Assembly: GCF_005503445.1 (NCBI RefSeq) | Contig: NZ_SCOH01000021.1 | Span: 30,683-94,682, forward strand | Direction: 5' to 3' | DNA length: 64,000 nucleotides | Origin: Chitinivorax sp. B | Lineage (GTDB): Bacteria > Pseudomonadota > Gammaproteobacteria > Burkholderiales > SCOH01 | Shown here: positions 1-9,460 of the stretch, in pieces | How positions within the stretch are numbered: the stretch's first letter is position 1 | Layout: each line of letters begins with the position of its first letter | Program-made: the position numbers and the translations under genes | Notes under the pieces: generated by a model | Databases searched by the model: none | Seen by the model: the letters and a program-made list of their open reading frames with translations, nothing else | Told to the model about the DNA's origin: nothing

Positions 1-1075
1 CAATCTTCGGGAACTTGGATGAAAAATCCTGAGCTTTTTCACCAATCTTGACGGCAACACGACGGGCGATCTGCTTATAGATGTCTGCAATCTGTCCGTC
101 TGGCTCAGCTACGACAGTGGGTTTACCTGCGTCGGTCGACCGTCGGATCGACATGTCTAACGGCAATTGACCCAACAATTCTACGTTGTAATCCACGCTC
201 ATTTTTGCACCACCGCCCTCGCCAAAAATGGGCTCGGTGTGGCCACAGTTGGAGCAGATGTGCATGCTCATGTTTTCGACAATACCCAAAATCGGTACGC
301 CGACTTTTTCAAACATTTTCAGTCCCTTGCGAGCATCCAGCAAGGCAATGTCTTGTGGTGTGGTGACAATAACGGCACCAGTGACGGGAATTTTCTGCGA
401 TAAGGTCAGTTGTATGTCACCAGTACCCGGTGGCAGGTCAATGACCAGATAGTCGAGGTTATCCCAACGGGTTTCGTTTAGTAATTGGGTCAGAGCCTGG
501 GTAACCATGGGGCCGCGCCAGACCATGGGTTGTTCCGGGTCAATCAGATAACCGATGGACATGGTTTGTATGTCATATTGCACTACTGGCGTCATCGTCT
601 TGCCATCCGGCGATTCTGGCCGTTGTTGCTCGCAACCCATCATGGTGGGTTGCGAGGGGCCGTAAATGTCCGCATCCAGTAAGCCAACTCGTGCCCCTTC
701 TGCCGCCAGTGCCAATGCCAGATTGACCGAAGTGGTTGATTTGCCGACCCCACCCTTGCCAGAGGCAACGGCGATGATGTTCTTCACTCCACTCAGTAAT
801 GGGATGCCACGTTGCACACCATGCGAGGTAATGACGGAGCGAACATGGACATTGATGGTGCCCAATCCGTCCAGGCCGGTAAGCGAATCCTGGATCAATT
901 GGGCCAAACCCGCCGCTTGCGACATGGCCGGATAGGCGAGTTCAATGTCGATGGTGGTTTGACTGTCCTCGATCTTGATATGTTTGACTGCTTTACCGGT
1001 AATGAAGTCTTTGCCGGTATTCGGGTCGATTACCTGCGCCAGGCAGTCACGGATTGCTTGTTCGTTGGGTGTCAT
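1..1075 (-). CDS. mrp: Mrp/ApbC family iron-sulfur cluster carrier ATPase (3' end outside window)
   Basis: P-loop ATPase that binds and transfers Fe-S clusters to apoproteins in the cytoplasm. The reverse strand reads 358 codons and runs off the left edge. Seen: an N-terminal DUF59/MIP18-type domain (about residues 1-80), the deviant Walker A GKGGVGKST near residue 106, LVIDLPPGTGD, and a CSNC motif near residue 275 that would hold the bridging cluster. The family is usually about 362 residues, so only a few codons should be missing. I chose the ATG at 1075 because GGGGGAG lies just upstream; an in-frame ATG at 1129 has no ribosome site. Confidence 0.93.
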   Translation of the reverse strand, partial: MTPNEQAIRDCLAQVIDPNTGKDFITGKAVKHIKIEDSQTTIDIELAYPAMSQAAGLAQLIQDSLTGLDGLGTINVHVRSVITSHGVQRGIPLLSGVKNIIAVASGKGGVGKSTTSVNLALALAAEGARVGLLDADIYGPSQPTMMGCEQQRPESPDGKTMTPVVQYDIQTMSIGYLIDPEQPMVWRGPMVTQALTQLLNETRWDNLDYLVIDLPPGTGDIQLTLSQKIPVTGAVIVTTPQDIALLDARKGLKMFEKVGVPILGIVENMSMHICSNCGHTEPIFGEGGGAKMSVDYNVELLGQLPLDMSIRRSTDAGKPTVVAEPDGQIADIYKQIARRVAVKIGEKAQDFSSKFPKI

Positions 1076-1265
1076 GGTCGGCTCCCCCGCTTTACCGGGG
1101 TTTAAGATGCGTTGCAAAAACTGTTTCATACAGATCACTTGGGTTGTGGGGCGAGTGTATCAAAGCCCGAGATTTGAACAAGTGACTTGCGACAAGTTTT
1201 CTATGACAGTTTCGGTTGGTGTTGTTGGGTGACCGCGAAATATTGTGACCTGTGGATGTCCGGTG

Positions 1266-3305
1266 TCAGCCGGAAGCCTCAGCGACGGAACGGCTTGCCA
1301 GTGGAAGTGTCACGCAAAACCGGGCTCCTTTGTTCCCTGGGCGTTCATACCAAACTCGACCAGCCATGGAAGTAGTAAGCCGTTTGACAATTGACAGACC
1401 CAAGCCTGTGGAATGCTCACCACCAGTTGGACGGGCAGAAAGTTTGGCGAACGAACGGAACAGCTGGGGCATTTCATCAGGCTGGATGCCAGGGCCTTGA
1501 TCTTCTACTTCGAGCCTAGCCAAACCGCTGGATTCGATGAGTCGGATGGTCACCATGCTGCCAGCGGGTGAGAATTTGATGGCATTGGAAATCAGATTTT
1601 CACAAATCTGGTAAACCAGTTCAGCATCAGCCCAAATGTCGATATGATCGGGCATTTGTGACTGCAAGCTGATCTGTTTGCTCGCAGCCCAATCATTCAG
1701 CTCATCCAGTACGCAATGAATGCTGCCACACCAGTCCATTCGAGTAGCATTGACCTGCAATTTACCTGATTCGATGGCATCCAGATCCAACAACTTGGTG
1801 ATGATGTCCATCATTCGGACCGTAGCCTGATGCATATTTCCCAGCATGGCCGACGATTTTTCGGCTGGCCACTGGCTGATTTTGTGCTTCAACAGATCGC
1901 TGGCTGCCCGCAATTGACTTACAGGATTTTTCAGGTCATGTGCGGCAATACGTAACAATTCAGTTTTTTCGTGATTCAGACGGTCCAATTCGTGATTGGC
2001 GTCTTCCAACTTCTTATTGGTTTGCAGCAGTGCCTCTGTTCGTTCTTCAACCCGTTGCTCCAGCATGCGCTCAGTAGTGCGGAGGGTATGCAACGCCAAT
2101 TCACGAGCTGCTTCACGTTGGCGGTGCATTTGCCGGTAACGATCTGACAGTGCAATGGCCAGCAATAACATTTCAATTGGAATGGAAAGATGCGTGCCAT
2201 ACAAACTCAAAAACTCAGTGCTGGCCAAGCCGGCAGCCCGTAATGCGGTTATCAGCAGGGCGGACAGCCACACACATTGCGAGAACACCAGAAAACGGGC
2301 AATCAACTGGCCACGTTGCCAGCATAAAATACCGGCAGTGACACACAGAATCCCGCTGATTAGGGCCAGCAGGGTATTGATACGAGACAGCAGCACTTGG
2401 TCTGCCAGGTTGGTGACAGCGCCAATCATGGTAAGCAAGCAGGCCGTGACAATGATCCACAATGCGGTATTCAAGCGTTCGGCAGTTACCTTGAGTTTCA
2501 GAAAATACAAGGTGAATAATGCTAAGCCTGCAATACCCATTGCCGCAAACAGGTTGACTGCGACATTCTGGAAATAGATGGCATTTGGCCAAAGATAACG
2601 ATAGGCCAGCCCACTGTGGGTCAATTGCCACATGCCGATGCCAAATACGGAAATGACGTAATACAGATAGCTGATGTGGATGCGCGACAAATACAACACC
2701 AGATTATATGCCGCCAAAGCAAAAATGAAACCAAAATACAGGCCAAATACCAAGTGCGTGGTTTCACTCTTGCGTGCATAGCTTTCCGGATCCCAAAGGG
2801 TCGTTGGTACGGTCATGCTGCTCTGGGTTTGTACTCGCCAGTACAGTGTAACTGGGGTGTTGGTGGGTAGCGTCAGGGGAAAGGTGAATTCACGGGTTGG
2901 CAGTGGCCGTGCAGCATAGGCCAGCGTGTCACCTGCCCGTAGCAATCGATACCGATTTGGTTGGTTGGTTTCTGGTACATAGAAATCGATCTGGTCCAAG
3001 GCAGGCAAGTCAATATTGACCATCCAGCTATTGCGTGTACCAGTATTGTGCAGCGTGATTTTGAACCAGTAGCTGGCTTTGGTATAGCCAAATGCCGCTT
3101 GTTTACCAGTGGGTTGCTGAAATTGTGCTTGCCGTTTTGCACTTTGAATATCGGCCAGGGTCCATTCGCTCTTTGTGTCCACCAGAAATTGCAGGTGCCC
3201 ATCCAGATTCAACCTGGTGGTAGCGTTTCCAACTTTGGTCACGTCAGCATGGCCATAAAGCGATAACAGGCAAAGCAATATGGCGATGGCTAAACGTTGT
3301 AGCAT
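1266..3305 (-). CDS. Orphan sensor histidine kinase with 7TMR-DISM sensor
   Basis: Membrane sensor kinase of 679 residues. In order: a signal peptide (residues 1-20), a periplasmic 7TMR-DISMED2-type beta domain (about 35-165), a seven-helix 7TMR-DISM membrane region (about 185-400), a short coiled coil, a HisKA domain with the phospho-accepting His in AAHDLKNP (about residue 456), and an HATPase domain with NLISNAIKFSP (N box), DQGPGI (G1) and TGLGLSIVKRL (G2). All kinase motifs are intact. No response regulator is adjacent, so its partner must be elsewhere. DISMED2 domains are thought to bind carbohydrates or other small ligands; the ligand here is unknown. Confidence 0.9.
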   Translation of the reverse strand: MLQRLAIAILLCLLSLYGHADVTKVGNATTRLNLDGHLQFLVDTKSEWTLADIQSAKRQAQFQQPTGKQAAFGYTKASYWFKITLHNTGTRNSWMVNIDLPALDQIDFYVPETNQPNRYRLLRAGDTLAYAARPLPTREFTFPLTLPTNTPVTLYWRVQTQSSMTVPTTLWDPESYARKSETTHLVFGLYFGFIFALAAYNLVLYLSRIHISYLYYVISVFGIGMWQLTHSGLAYRYLWPNAIYFQNVAVNLFAAMGIAGLALFTLYFLKLKVTAERLNTALWIIVTACLLTMIGAVTNLADQVLLSRINTLLALISGILCVTAGILCWQRGQLIARFLVFSQCVWLSALLITALRAAGLASTEFLSLYGTHLSIPIEMLLLAIALSDRYRQMHRQREAARELALHTLRTTERMLEQRVEERTEALLQTNKKLEDANHELDRLNHEKTELLRIAAHDLKNPVSQLRAASDLLKHKISQWPAEKSSAMLGNMHQATVRMMDIITKLLDLDAIESGKLQVNATRMDWCGSIHCVLDELNDWAASKQISLQSQMPDHIDIWADAELVYQICENLISNAIKFSPAGSMVTIRLIESSGLARLEVEDQGPGIQPDEMPQLFRSFAKLSARPTGGEHSTGLGLSIVKRLTTSMAGRVWYERPGNKGARFCVTLPLASRSVAEASG

Positions 3306-3766
3306 GGGTAAGATTAACGGTCGTGAAAAAGAGACAGAGTGTCAGTTTGCATCCAACGACAGAAACCGAAGGCATCGGCTTGGTCGCCAGGCAGGACTGG
3401 GCGGGATTGCGACGGCATTTCCAGAAAGGGAATCGAGTCGTTTGGTTTCAAGGTAGCTGCTGTCCTCTTGTTTGCTTGATATTTGCCAAATTACAATCGA
3501 ATATGCCAGACCACACCATCGTCGGGGTGGTAGGTGCAGCAATCTGCTCATGATATCCAGATGCCATCATTGGCAGTTTTTGAAAGGTGTATCAGGGCTC
3601 AGCAGATAATCATCAGTATATTTTATCCAGGTAACGTATTAAAAGGTAAAAACACGTTTTAATCGTTGCCAGTAAAGTCATTTAATTTTAATAAGTGCGG
3701 AAATTGTTATGTAATAAATAAAAAGCCCTTCTTGTAAGAAGGGCTTGAATATTGCTTGATGATGAA
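3306..3766. other. Intergenic region between histidine kinase and dapE
   Basis: About 460 bases with no convincing gene. The left half must hold the promoter of the kinase gene. The part near 3600-3720 is AT-rich. The only clear element is the dapE terminator next to 3720. Confidence 0.6.
3712..3746 (-). terminator. Rho-independent terminator of yffB-dapE
   Basis: On the minus strand an 11-base perfect inverted repeat (AAGCCCTTCTT and its complement) is followed by a T-rich tract. It lies about 20 bases beyond the dapE stop codon. Confidence 0.88.
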
Positions 3767-4900
3767 TCAAGTAAGTATTCGCTCTAGTACGCCATGATAA
3801 ATCTCAGACAGCTTGGGCAGATCATCAATGGCAACACATTCATTGAGCTTGTGGATCGTGGCATTGATCGGGCCAAACTCCACGACCTGAGGGCAGATCT
3901 GTGCAATGAAGCGTCCATCGGATGTGCCACCGGTCGTTGACAGTTCGGGTGCAAATCCACAGATTGCTTCAATGGAATCGGACAATGCCTGAACCAATGG
4001 ACCTCGTTCGGTCAGGAAAGGGTTGCCGGATAGGGTCCATTCAATTTGATAGTCAAGTTGATGTCGATCAAGAATGGCGTGAACGTTGTCTTTGAGCGAC
4101 TGTTCAGTATTTTCTGTTGAAAAACGGAAGTTGAACAATAGCTCACACTTGCCAGGGATGACGTTGTTGGCACCAGTGCCAGAATGGATATTTGACACTT
4201 GCCAAGTGGTCGGCGGGAAGTAGTCATTTCCTTGATCCCATTCGGTATTGGCCAGTTCGGTTAGTGCGGGGGCCAGCAAATGAATCGGGTTCTTTGCCAG
4301 ATGTGGGTAGGCAATATGCCCCTGTATGCCCTTCACCAGCAAACGACCAGACAACGATCCACGTCTACCATTCTTGATGACATCGCCAAAACGCTCGCTG
4401 GACGTCGGCTCGCCTACAATGCAGCAGTCAATATGTTCCCCACGAGCGGCCAACGCTTCGACCACTTTGACGGTACCGTTGATTGATGGCCCTTCCTCGT
4501 CAGAGGTAATCAGCATGGCAATCGACCCTGTCGGGCGTTTATGTTCAGACAAAAATGATTCAGTTGCTGTAACAAAAGCCGCCAGTGAGGCTTTCATGTC
4601 GGCTGCGCCTCGCCCAAACAGCATGCCGTCCTTGATGGTTGGCATGAATGGGTCTGTATGCCATTGATCCAGTGGGCCGGTCGGGACAACATCGGTATGA
4701 CCAGCAAAGCAGACCACTGGCCCTTCCGTGCCTAACCTGGCCCAGAAGTTGTCAACATCGGCAAAGCGCATGCGTTCAACGGTAAAGCCCAGCTTCTCCA
4801 GACGCTCAATTATGATGTCCTGGCAGCCTGCGTCGTGTGGGGTGTTGGAAGGCAGTGAAATCAGTTGCTCAGTAAGCAGCAGGGTTGGATCTTGATTCAT
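3767..4900 (-). CDS. dapE: Succinyl-diaminopimelate desuccinylase
   Basis: Hydrolyses N-succinyl-LL-diaminopimelate to LL-DAP and succinate in the lysine/peptidoglycan DAP pathway; a cytoplasmic dinuclear zinc enzyme of the M20 peptidase family. The 377-residue length is normal. Metal and catalytic motifs are present: [26 protein letters not shown] and [21 protein letters not shown] is the conserved C-terminal substrate loop. Its ATG overlaps the yffB stop by four bases (ATGA), implying coupled translation. The yffB-dapE order is the same as in E. coli. Confidence 0.97.
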   Translation of the reverse strand: MNQDPTLLLTEQLISLPSNTPHDAGCQDIIIERLEKLGFTVERMRFADVDNFWARLGTEGPVVCFAGHTDVVPTGPLDQWHTDPFMPTIKDGMLFGRGAADMKASLAAFVTATESFLSEHKRPTGSIAMLITSDEEGPSINGTVKVVEALAARGEHIDCCIVGEPTSSERFGDVIKNGRRGSLSGRLLVKGIQGHIAYPHLAKNPIHLLAPALTELANTEWDQGNDYFPPTTWQVSNIHSGTGANNVIPGKCELLFNFRFSTENTEQSLKDNVHAILDRHQLDYQIEWTLSGNPFLTERGPLVQALSDSIEAICGFAPELSTTGGTSDGRFIAQICPQVVEFGPINATIHKLNECVAIDDLPKLSEIYHGVLERILT

Positions 4901-5244
4901 TTACCGAATACCTGCTGATATGTCTGTTCATCAAAACCCAGATAAAGTTTCCCATTTGCTTCCAGCACGGGGCGTTTGATCACGGATGATTTGTCCAACA
5001 TCAGCGCGATGGCACTCTGTTCGTTGTTTACTGTCGCCTTCTGTTCGTCGCTCAGTTGCCGCCAGGTTGTACCCTGGCGGTTCACCAGCTTTTCCCAGCT
5101 GACCTGTTTCAGCCAGTCGCTCAACATGGCTTCGGTCACACCAGCTTTTTTGAAATCATGAAACGGGATATCGATCTGGTTGGCTGCGAGCCATTCGCGC
5201 GCCTTTTTGACCGTATTGCAGTTGGGAATGCCGTAAATTTTCAT
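4897..5244 (-). CDS. yffB: ArsC/Spx-type thioredoxin-fold protein YffB
   Basis: Small (115 residues) thioredoxin-fold protein of the ArsC/Spx/MgsR family. It starts [19 protein letters not shown], with a single Cys at the position of the ArsC catalytic cysteine, and has the family RGTTWRQL and IKRPVL motifs. It resembles E. coli YffB along its full length. YffB is reported to lack true arsenate reductase activity and to be glutathione-linked, so arsenate resistance should not be assumed. It precedes and overlaps dapE. Confidence 0.9.
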   Translation of the reverse strand: MKIYGIPNCNTVKKAREWLAANQIDIPFHDFKKAGVTEAMLSDWLKQVSWEKLVNRQGTTWRQLSDEQKATVNNEQSAIALMLDKSSVIKRPVLEANGKLYLGFDEQTYQQVFGK

Positions 5245-5256
5245 TCTTGTGTATCG

Positions 5257-6420
5257 TCAATGGGGTGAATCGATCAGATCAATATCGAAGCTGACCTTGG
5301 GTTGGTCGGATCCATCCTTGTTTTCCAAGGGTGAATCGTTCTTGTTGCCATTTTCATCCACCACTTCGCCATGGCTGACCAGCCAGTGCAGGTTGGTGGG
5401 GGAGTCTGCGTGCAACATGGCTTCGTCGAGCGTGATCTTGCCTTCTTTGTAAAGCCGGTAAAGTGCTTGTTCGAAAGTCTGGGAGCCTTGATGCAGCGAG
5501 TTTTCCATGGCTTCCTTGATCTCGTTGACTTCCCCGTTGCGGATCAGCTCGGCGACGCGGTTCGAATTTAACAACACCTCGACCGCCGGGAGCAACTTGC
5601 CATCGATGCCGCGCACCAGCCGTTGCGATATCACGGCACGTAACGATGTCGACAAATCCAGTAACAGACCGGGCCGCGCGTCCTCCGGGAAGAAGTTGAT
5701 GATGCGATTCATGGTGTGATAACTGTTGTTGGCATGCAACGTTGACAGGCATAAGTGGCCTGACTGCGCATAGGTCAATGCCTGCATCAAGGTGTCCTTG
5801 TCACGAATTTCACCAATCATCAGTACATCTGGTGCTTCACGCATTGCGTTCTTCAATGCATCAGCGTAAGTCTTGGTATCGATACCGACTTCCCGTTGGT
5901 TGACAATGGATTTCTTGTGGCGATGCTGGAATTCGATCGGGTCTTCAACCGTCAGAATATGGCCAGGAGTGGTTTCGTTACGATGGTTCAGCATGGCTGC
6001 CAGGGTAGATGACTTACCGGAACCGGTCGCACCTACCATCAAAATCAATCCGCGCTTGAGCATACACAATTCACCCAAGACTTCTGGCACGCCCAATTCA
6101 CCCAATTTGGGTGGTGTTGCTTTGATGTAACGAATCACAATTCCGCAAGCGCCACGCTGTCGGAATATATTGACCCGGAAACTGCCAACATCCGCGATCG
6201 GAATGCCGAAATTCATCTCCCACTCAGCTTCAAACCGGGCAATCTTTTCAGCATCCATCAAACTGTAAGCACATTGCTTGACCTGTTCGACACTTAGAAT
6301 TTGCTGATTGACCGGCATGACCACACCTTGCAGTTTGATCTGAATCGGCGCGCCTGCCGTAAAGAACAGATCGGAAGCGTGCTTCTCGGCCATGAGCTTG
6401 AAAAGGGGAGTGAGATCCAT
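5257..6420 (-). CDS. pilU: Type IV pilus retraction ATPase PilU
   Basis: Hexameric cytoplasmic ATPase of the PilT/GspE family that assists PilT in retracting type IVa pili. Seen in its 387 residues: an N-terminal PAS-like domain, Walker A GATGSGKSST (about residues 130-139), an Asp box with EDPIEF, the Walker B region with GEIRD, and the His box STLHAN. The long polar C-terminal tail after HWLVSHGE and the overall sequence favour PilU over PilT. pilT, its usual upstream neighbour, is absent; only about 450 non-coding bases lie upstream. Confidence 0.92.
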   Translation of the reverse strand: MDLTPLFKLMAEKHASDLFFTAGAPIQIKLQGVVMPVNQQILSVEQVKQCAYSLMDAEKIARFEAEWEMNFGIPIADVGSFRVNIFRQRGACGIVIRYIKATPPKLGELGVPEVLGELCMLKRGLILMVGATGSGKSSTLAAMLNHRNETTPGHILTVEDPIEFQHRHKKSIVNQREVGIDTKTYADALKNAMREAPDVLMIGEIRDKDTLMQALTYAQSGHLCLSTLHANNSYHTMNRIINFFPEDARPGLLLDLSTSLRAVISQRLVRGIDGKLLPAVEVLLNSNRVAELIRNGEVNEIKEAMENSLHQGSQTFEQALYRLYKEGKITLDEAMLHADSPTNLHWLVSHGEVVDENGNKNDSPLENKDGSDQPKVSFDIDLIDSPH

Positions 6421-6874
6421 GAAAGCGTGTCCTGCGTTGATGGTGTGTCAACATGTCGGCTTGTCTGGCATGCCGACGTGCTGCACAACCTTATGGTTGG
6501 TACCGGGCCCAATGCAACTGACCATCATTGAAAAAGACCCATCCTCGGCCAAGCGTGCCTTATGGGCCGATTACTGGTGCAAAAGCTGCGACTTTATAAC
6601 AAAAGCATGTGGTTTTCGAGCCCTGTTCTCGTGGCCAACGGCATTCATCATATTGCTCAGACTGTCGCGGGCTAAGTAGACAACGGCAATATTGAAGTTT
6701 TGTCACCTGTGAAAACGATGTGATTAGCTTGGTGTGTCAAACATAACAAGTTCGGTACACTATCAATGTGCAATCACGCAGGCGGTAAATCGAGTTTAGC
6801 ACAGCAAAATTGGCCTCGCGCTCAACAAAAAACCCGCGACTGGCGCGGGTGTTCTTGTTGAAGACAGTGCTCGA
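6421..6874. other. Intergenic region between pilU and fadD
   Basis: About 450 bases without a supported gene. It holds the fadD terminator (6820-6850) and, near the pilU start, an imperfect hairpin at 6452-6480 (CATGTCGGC paired with GCCGACGTG). That hairpin would lie in the pilU 5' leader; its role is unknown. Confidence 0.5.
6820..6850 (-). terminator. Rho-independent terminator of fadD
   Basis: The minus strand reads CCCGCG, a five-base loop, CGCGGG and a run of six T. It starts about 25 bases after the fadD stop. Confidence 0.92.
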
Positions 6875-8557
6875 TCAGGCGGGCTGTTTTTTCATTTCTT
6901 CGTCACGTAGCGCACGACGCAAGATCTTGCCAACATTGGTTTTGGGTAATTCCGTACGGAACTCCACGAACTTGGGAATCTTGTAGCCAGTCAGATTTTT
7001 CTTGCAGTGCTCTATGATGTCTTTCTCGGTAATTGATGGGTCTTTCTTCACAACAAAGACTTTGACTACCTCACCGGATTTTTCATCTGGCACACCGATG
7101 CAGGCGACCTCCATAATGCCGGGTAAAGCTGCAATAACCTCTTCGATTTCGTTAGGATAGACATTGAAGCCCGATACCAGCACCATGTCTTTCTTGCGAT
7201 CCACCAATTTGAAAAATCCATCTTCATTCATGATGGCCATATCGCCAGTGGCTAGCCAGCCGTCACCCTTCAAGACTTTGGCGGATTCTTCAGGGCGTTT
7301 CCAGTATCCAAGCATGACTTGTGGGCCACGAACCCACAATTCGCCAGATTCGCCTAATTTGACTTCGTTTCCATTCTCATCACGTACCGAGCATTCGGTA
7401 GAAGGAATCGGTAAGCCGATGCAGCCAGAGAATTCCGTCACATTTAATGGATTAATGCATGCAGCGGGTGAGGTTTCAGTCAGTCCATATGCTTCAATCA
7501 ATGGTACACCTGTTGTCTGCTTCCATCGCTCTGCGACGGCTTTTTGAGTTGCCATGCCACCACCTAACACCATCTTCCACGTCTTGAAATTCAATTTGGC
7601 GAAGTCTGGATTGTTTAGTAAGGCATTGAACAAGGTATTTAGCCCGGTCATGGCTGTGACAGGGTACTTGGCCAATTCTTTGACAAAGCCGGGAATGTCG
7701 CGAGGATTGGTAATCAGAATGGTATGTCCACCCACTTTGGTGAACACCATGCAGTTCGCTGTCAATGCAAATATATGGTATAGCGGTAATGGTGCCACGA
7801 CGACTTCGGCACCGTCCTGGAGGGCGGGTTTAATCCAGGCATGTGCCTGCTGCATGTTGGCGATGACGTTGCGATGCGTGAGCATTGCGCCTTTTGATAC
7901 ACCAGTTGTTCCACCGGTATATTGCAAGAACGCCAAATCATCGTGGGTGACATCATATGTCTTGAGCGGCTGGCTGCGACCTTTGGCAAGAGCATCGTTG
8001 AATCCGGTGGCGCCGGGTAGGCTAAAGTCTGGCACCATTTTTTTAACGTGCTTGACGACCAGATTTACAATCAGCGACTTGGGGAAGCCCAGCATGTCGC
8101 CAATACGTGTAGTGATAACGTTTTTAATCGGCGTACGCTTGGCCACCTCTTGCAGGACGCTGGCAAAATTTTCAATGATGACAATGGTTTCCGCACCTGA
8201 ATCCTTAAGTTGATGCTCAAGTTCTCGCGGGGTGTAAAGCGGATTGACGTTGACTACGGTCATCCCTGCGCGTAACGCGCCAAAAACGGCAATCGGGTAC
8301 TGCAGTAGATTGGGCATCATGATGGCTACGCGATCGCCTTTTTGCAGGCCCAACGTATTTTGAAGGTATGAGCCAAACTGCTGTGTCAGCTGATCGACCT
8401 CGCCATACGTCAGTGTCTTGCCCATACAAGAGAAGGCTGAGCAATTGGCAAATTTCTTCGCACTTTTTTCAAACACTTCTCCGACGTTCTTAAACTCGTT
8501 GAGGTCGATTTCCGCCGGAACGCCGGACTGGTAGTGTTTCAACCAGATTTTTTCCAT
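6875..8557 (-). CDS. fadD: Long-chain fatty acid-CoA ligase
   Basis: Activates long-chain fatty acids to acyl-CoA in two ATP-dependent steps at the inner membrane, feeding beta-oxidation. The 560-residue length matches FadD. Seen: the ATP/AMP signature YTGGTTGVSKGAML (about residues 213-226), AYGLTETSP, the ATGDMA/FKLVDRKKDM hinge region, and the C-terminal catalytic Lys in NVGKILRRALR. It has its own terminator and appears monocistronic. Substrate chain length cannot be read from sequence. Confidence 0.94.
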   Translation of the reverse strand: MEKIWLKHYQSGVPAEIDLNEFKNVGEVFEKSAKKFANCSAFSCMGKTLTYGEVDQLTQQFGSYLQNTLGLQKGDRVAIMMPNLLQYPIAVFGALRAGMTVVNVNPLYTPRELEHQLKDSGAETIVIIENFASVLQEVAKRTPIKNVITTRIGDMLGFPKSLIVNLVVKHVKKMVPDFSLPGATGFNDALAKGRSQPLKTYDVTHDDLAFLQYTGGTTGVSKGAMLTHRNVIANMQQAHAWIKPALQDGAEVVVAPLPLYHIFALTANCMVFTKVGGHTILITNPRDIPGFVKELAKYPVTAMTGLNTLFNALLNNPDFAKLNFKTWKMVLGGGMATQKAVAERWKQTTGVPLIEAYGLTETSPAACINPLNVTEFSGCIGLPIPSTECSVRDENGNEVKLGESGELWVRGPQVMLGYWKRPEESAKVLKGDGWLATGDMAIMNEDGFFKLVDRKKDMVLVSGFNVYPNEIEEVIAALPGIMEVACIGVPDEKSGEVVKVFVVKKDPSITEKDIIEHCKKNLTGYKIPKFVEFRTELPKTNVGKILRRALRDEEMKKQPA

Positions 8558-8857
8558 GCTTTACTCTCCCGATTGGTGTGCTGCTAACATGTGTAATGTG
8601 GAAAACCGGCCGGTCCTGAATGGATATGAACCTTGTTGACTAAGTGTTTGATCCAGATATCGAAACAGGGGCTGGGGAAAATACCTATATGCAAAATTCA
8701 ATATTGTGGTTTGCCGTAACTGTAACGGATTTGATGGCAGGGTGCAAAGCGGATTCCAGCCATTTTCTCCCTTGTCACGACGTGATAGTGCGCATTTCGA
8801 TGGCGGGGTGATGCGCCGCTGCGAGCGCTTCAAACCTACTGTTTATTCAATGGGGCT

Positions 8858-8886
8858 TTGTCTCGGTAATGGTTTTCTGGTAAACT
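8858..8886 (+). promoter_or_regulatory. Candidate sigma-70 promoter of the rimP-nusA-infB operon
   Basis: TTGTCT and TAAACT are separated by exactly 17 bases. Transcription would start near 8893, just before the leader hairpin at 8903-8926. This is a pattern match only. Confidence 0.5.
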
Positions 8887-8902
8887 CTTATCGATTTTCT
8901 AG

Positions 8903-8930
8903 AGATGGGCGTTACGCCCATTTTTTATTT
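8903..8930 (+). promoter_or_regulatory. Terminator-like hairpin in the rimP leader (possible attenuator)
   Basis: ATGGGC, loop GTTAC, GCCCAT and then a T-rich tract form an intrinsic-terminator shape between the candidate promoter and rimP. No plus-strand gene ends upstream, so it more likely acts on the operon leader. Attenuator-like rimP leaders have been described in proteobacteria, and NusA autoregulation of this operon is known in E. coli. Confidence 0.6.
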
Positions 8931-8945
8931 CTCAGGACGGAATAT

Positions 8946-9371
8946 ATGGATTTGCGGCATCTGCTTGAAACAACGCTGACGGGTTTGGGTTATGAAATGG
9001 TCGACCTGGAGCTTGGGCGTGGCGGGATGATTCGCATATTCATGGATTCGCCGAACGGTATCACGGTAGACGACTGCGTCAAGGTCAGTAATCACCTGAC
9101 ACGCATGTTCATGGTTGAAAACATTGATTTCGAACGGCTTGAGGTGTCGTCGCCAGGGTTGGATCGGCCGCTGACCAAAGAGTCTGATTACACCCGTTTT
9201 GCTGGCCAAAAGGTCAAGATCAAGCTTCGTGTGCCGATTGATCGGCGCAAGACTTTTGCTGGGACATTGATTGGCCTGCACGATGGTCGTCTCAACCTGG
9301 AGGTGGACGGTGCCCCAGTCGAGATCGATCTATCCAATATTGACCGGGCTCGACTGGATCCTCAGTTCTGA
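8946..9371 (+). CDS. rimP: Ribosome maturation factor RimP
   Basis: Cytoplasmic factor needed for maturation of the 30S subunit. The 141-residue protein has the two-domain RimP pattern: an N-terminal alpha/beta domain (residues 1-75, with [14 protein letters not shown] and [10 protein letters not shown]), [11 protein letters not shown] at the join, and a C-terminal SH3-like domain ending in [13 protein letters not shown]. The ATG at 8946 follows AGGACGG; longer in-frame extensions lack family similarity. It is the first gene of the nusA-infB operon. Confidence 0.95.
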   Translation: MDLRHLLETTLTGLGYEMVDLELGRGGMIRIFMDSPNGITVDDCVKVSNHLTRMFMVENIDFERLEVSSPGLDRPLTKESDYTRFAGQKVKIKLRVPIDRRKTFAGTLIGLHDGRLNLEVDGAPVEIDLSNIDRARLDPQF

Positions 9372-9460
9372 CGAAATCGCGTGGGTTGGAAAACGCAACG
9401 CTATATGAGATTGGCGGGCCTACTGCCCGCCCATAGGTAATGAAGCCGGAGGTGTGATAG

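Larger units (their letters stand above)
8558..8945. other. Divergent intergenic region fadD / rimP
   Basis: Non-coding stretch of about 390 bases that separates the divergent fadD and rimP operons. An open frame runs through part of it into rimP, but the rimP start and ribosome site lie at 8946. The promoter and hairpin near its right end are listed separately. Confidence 0.6.
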
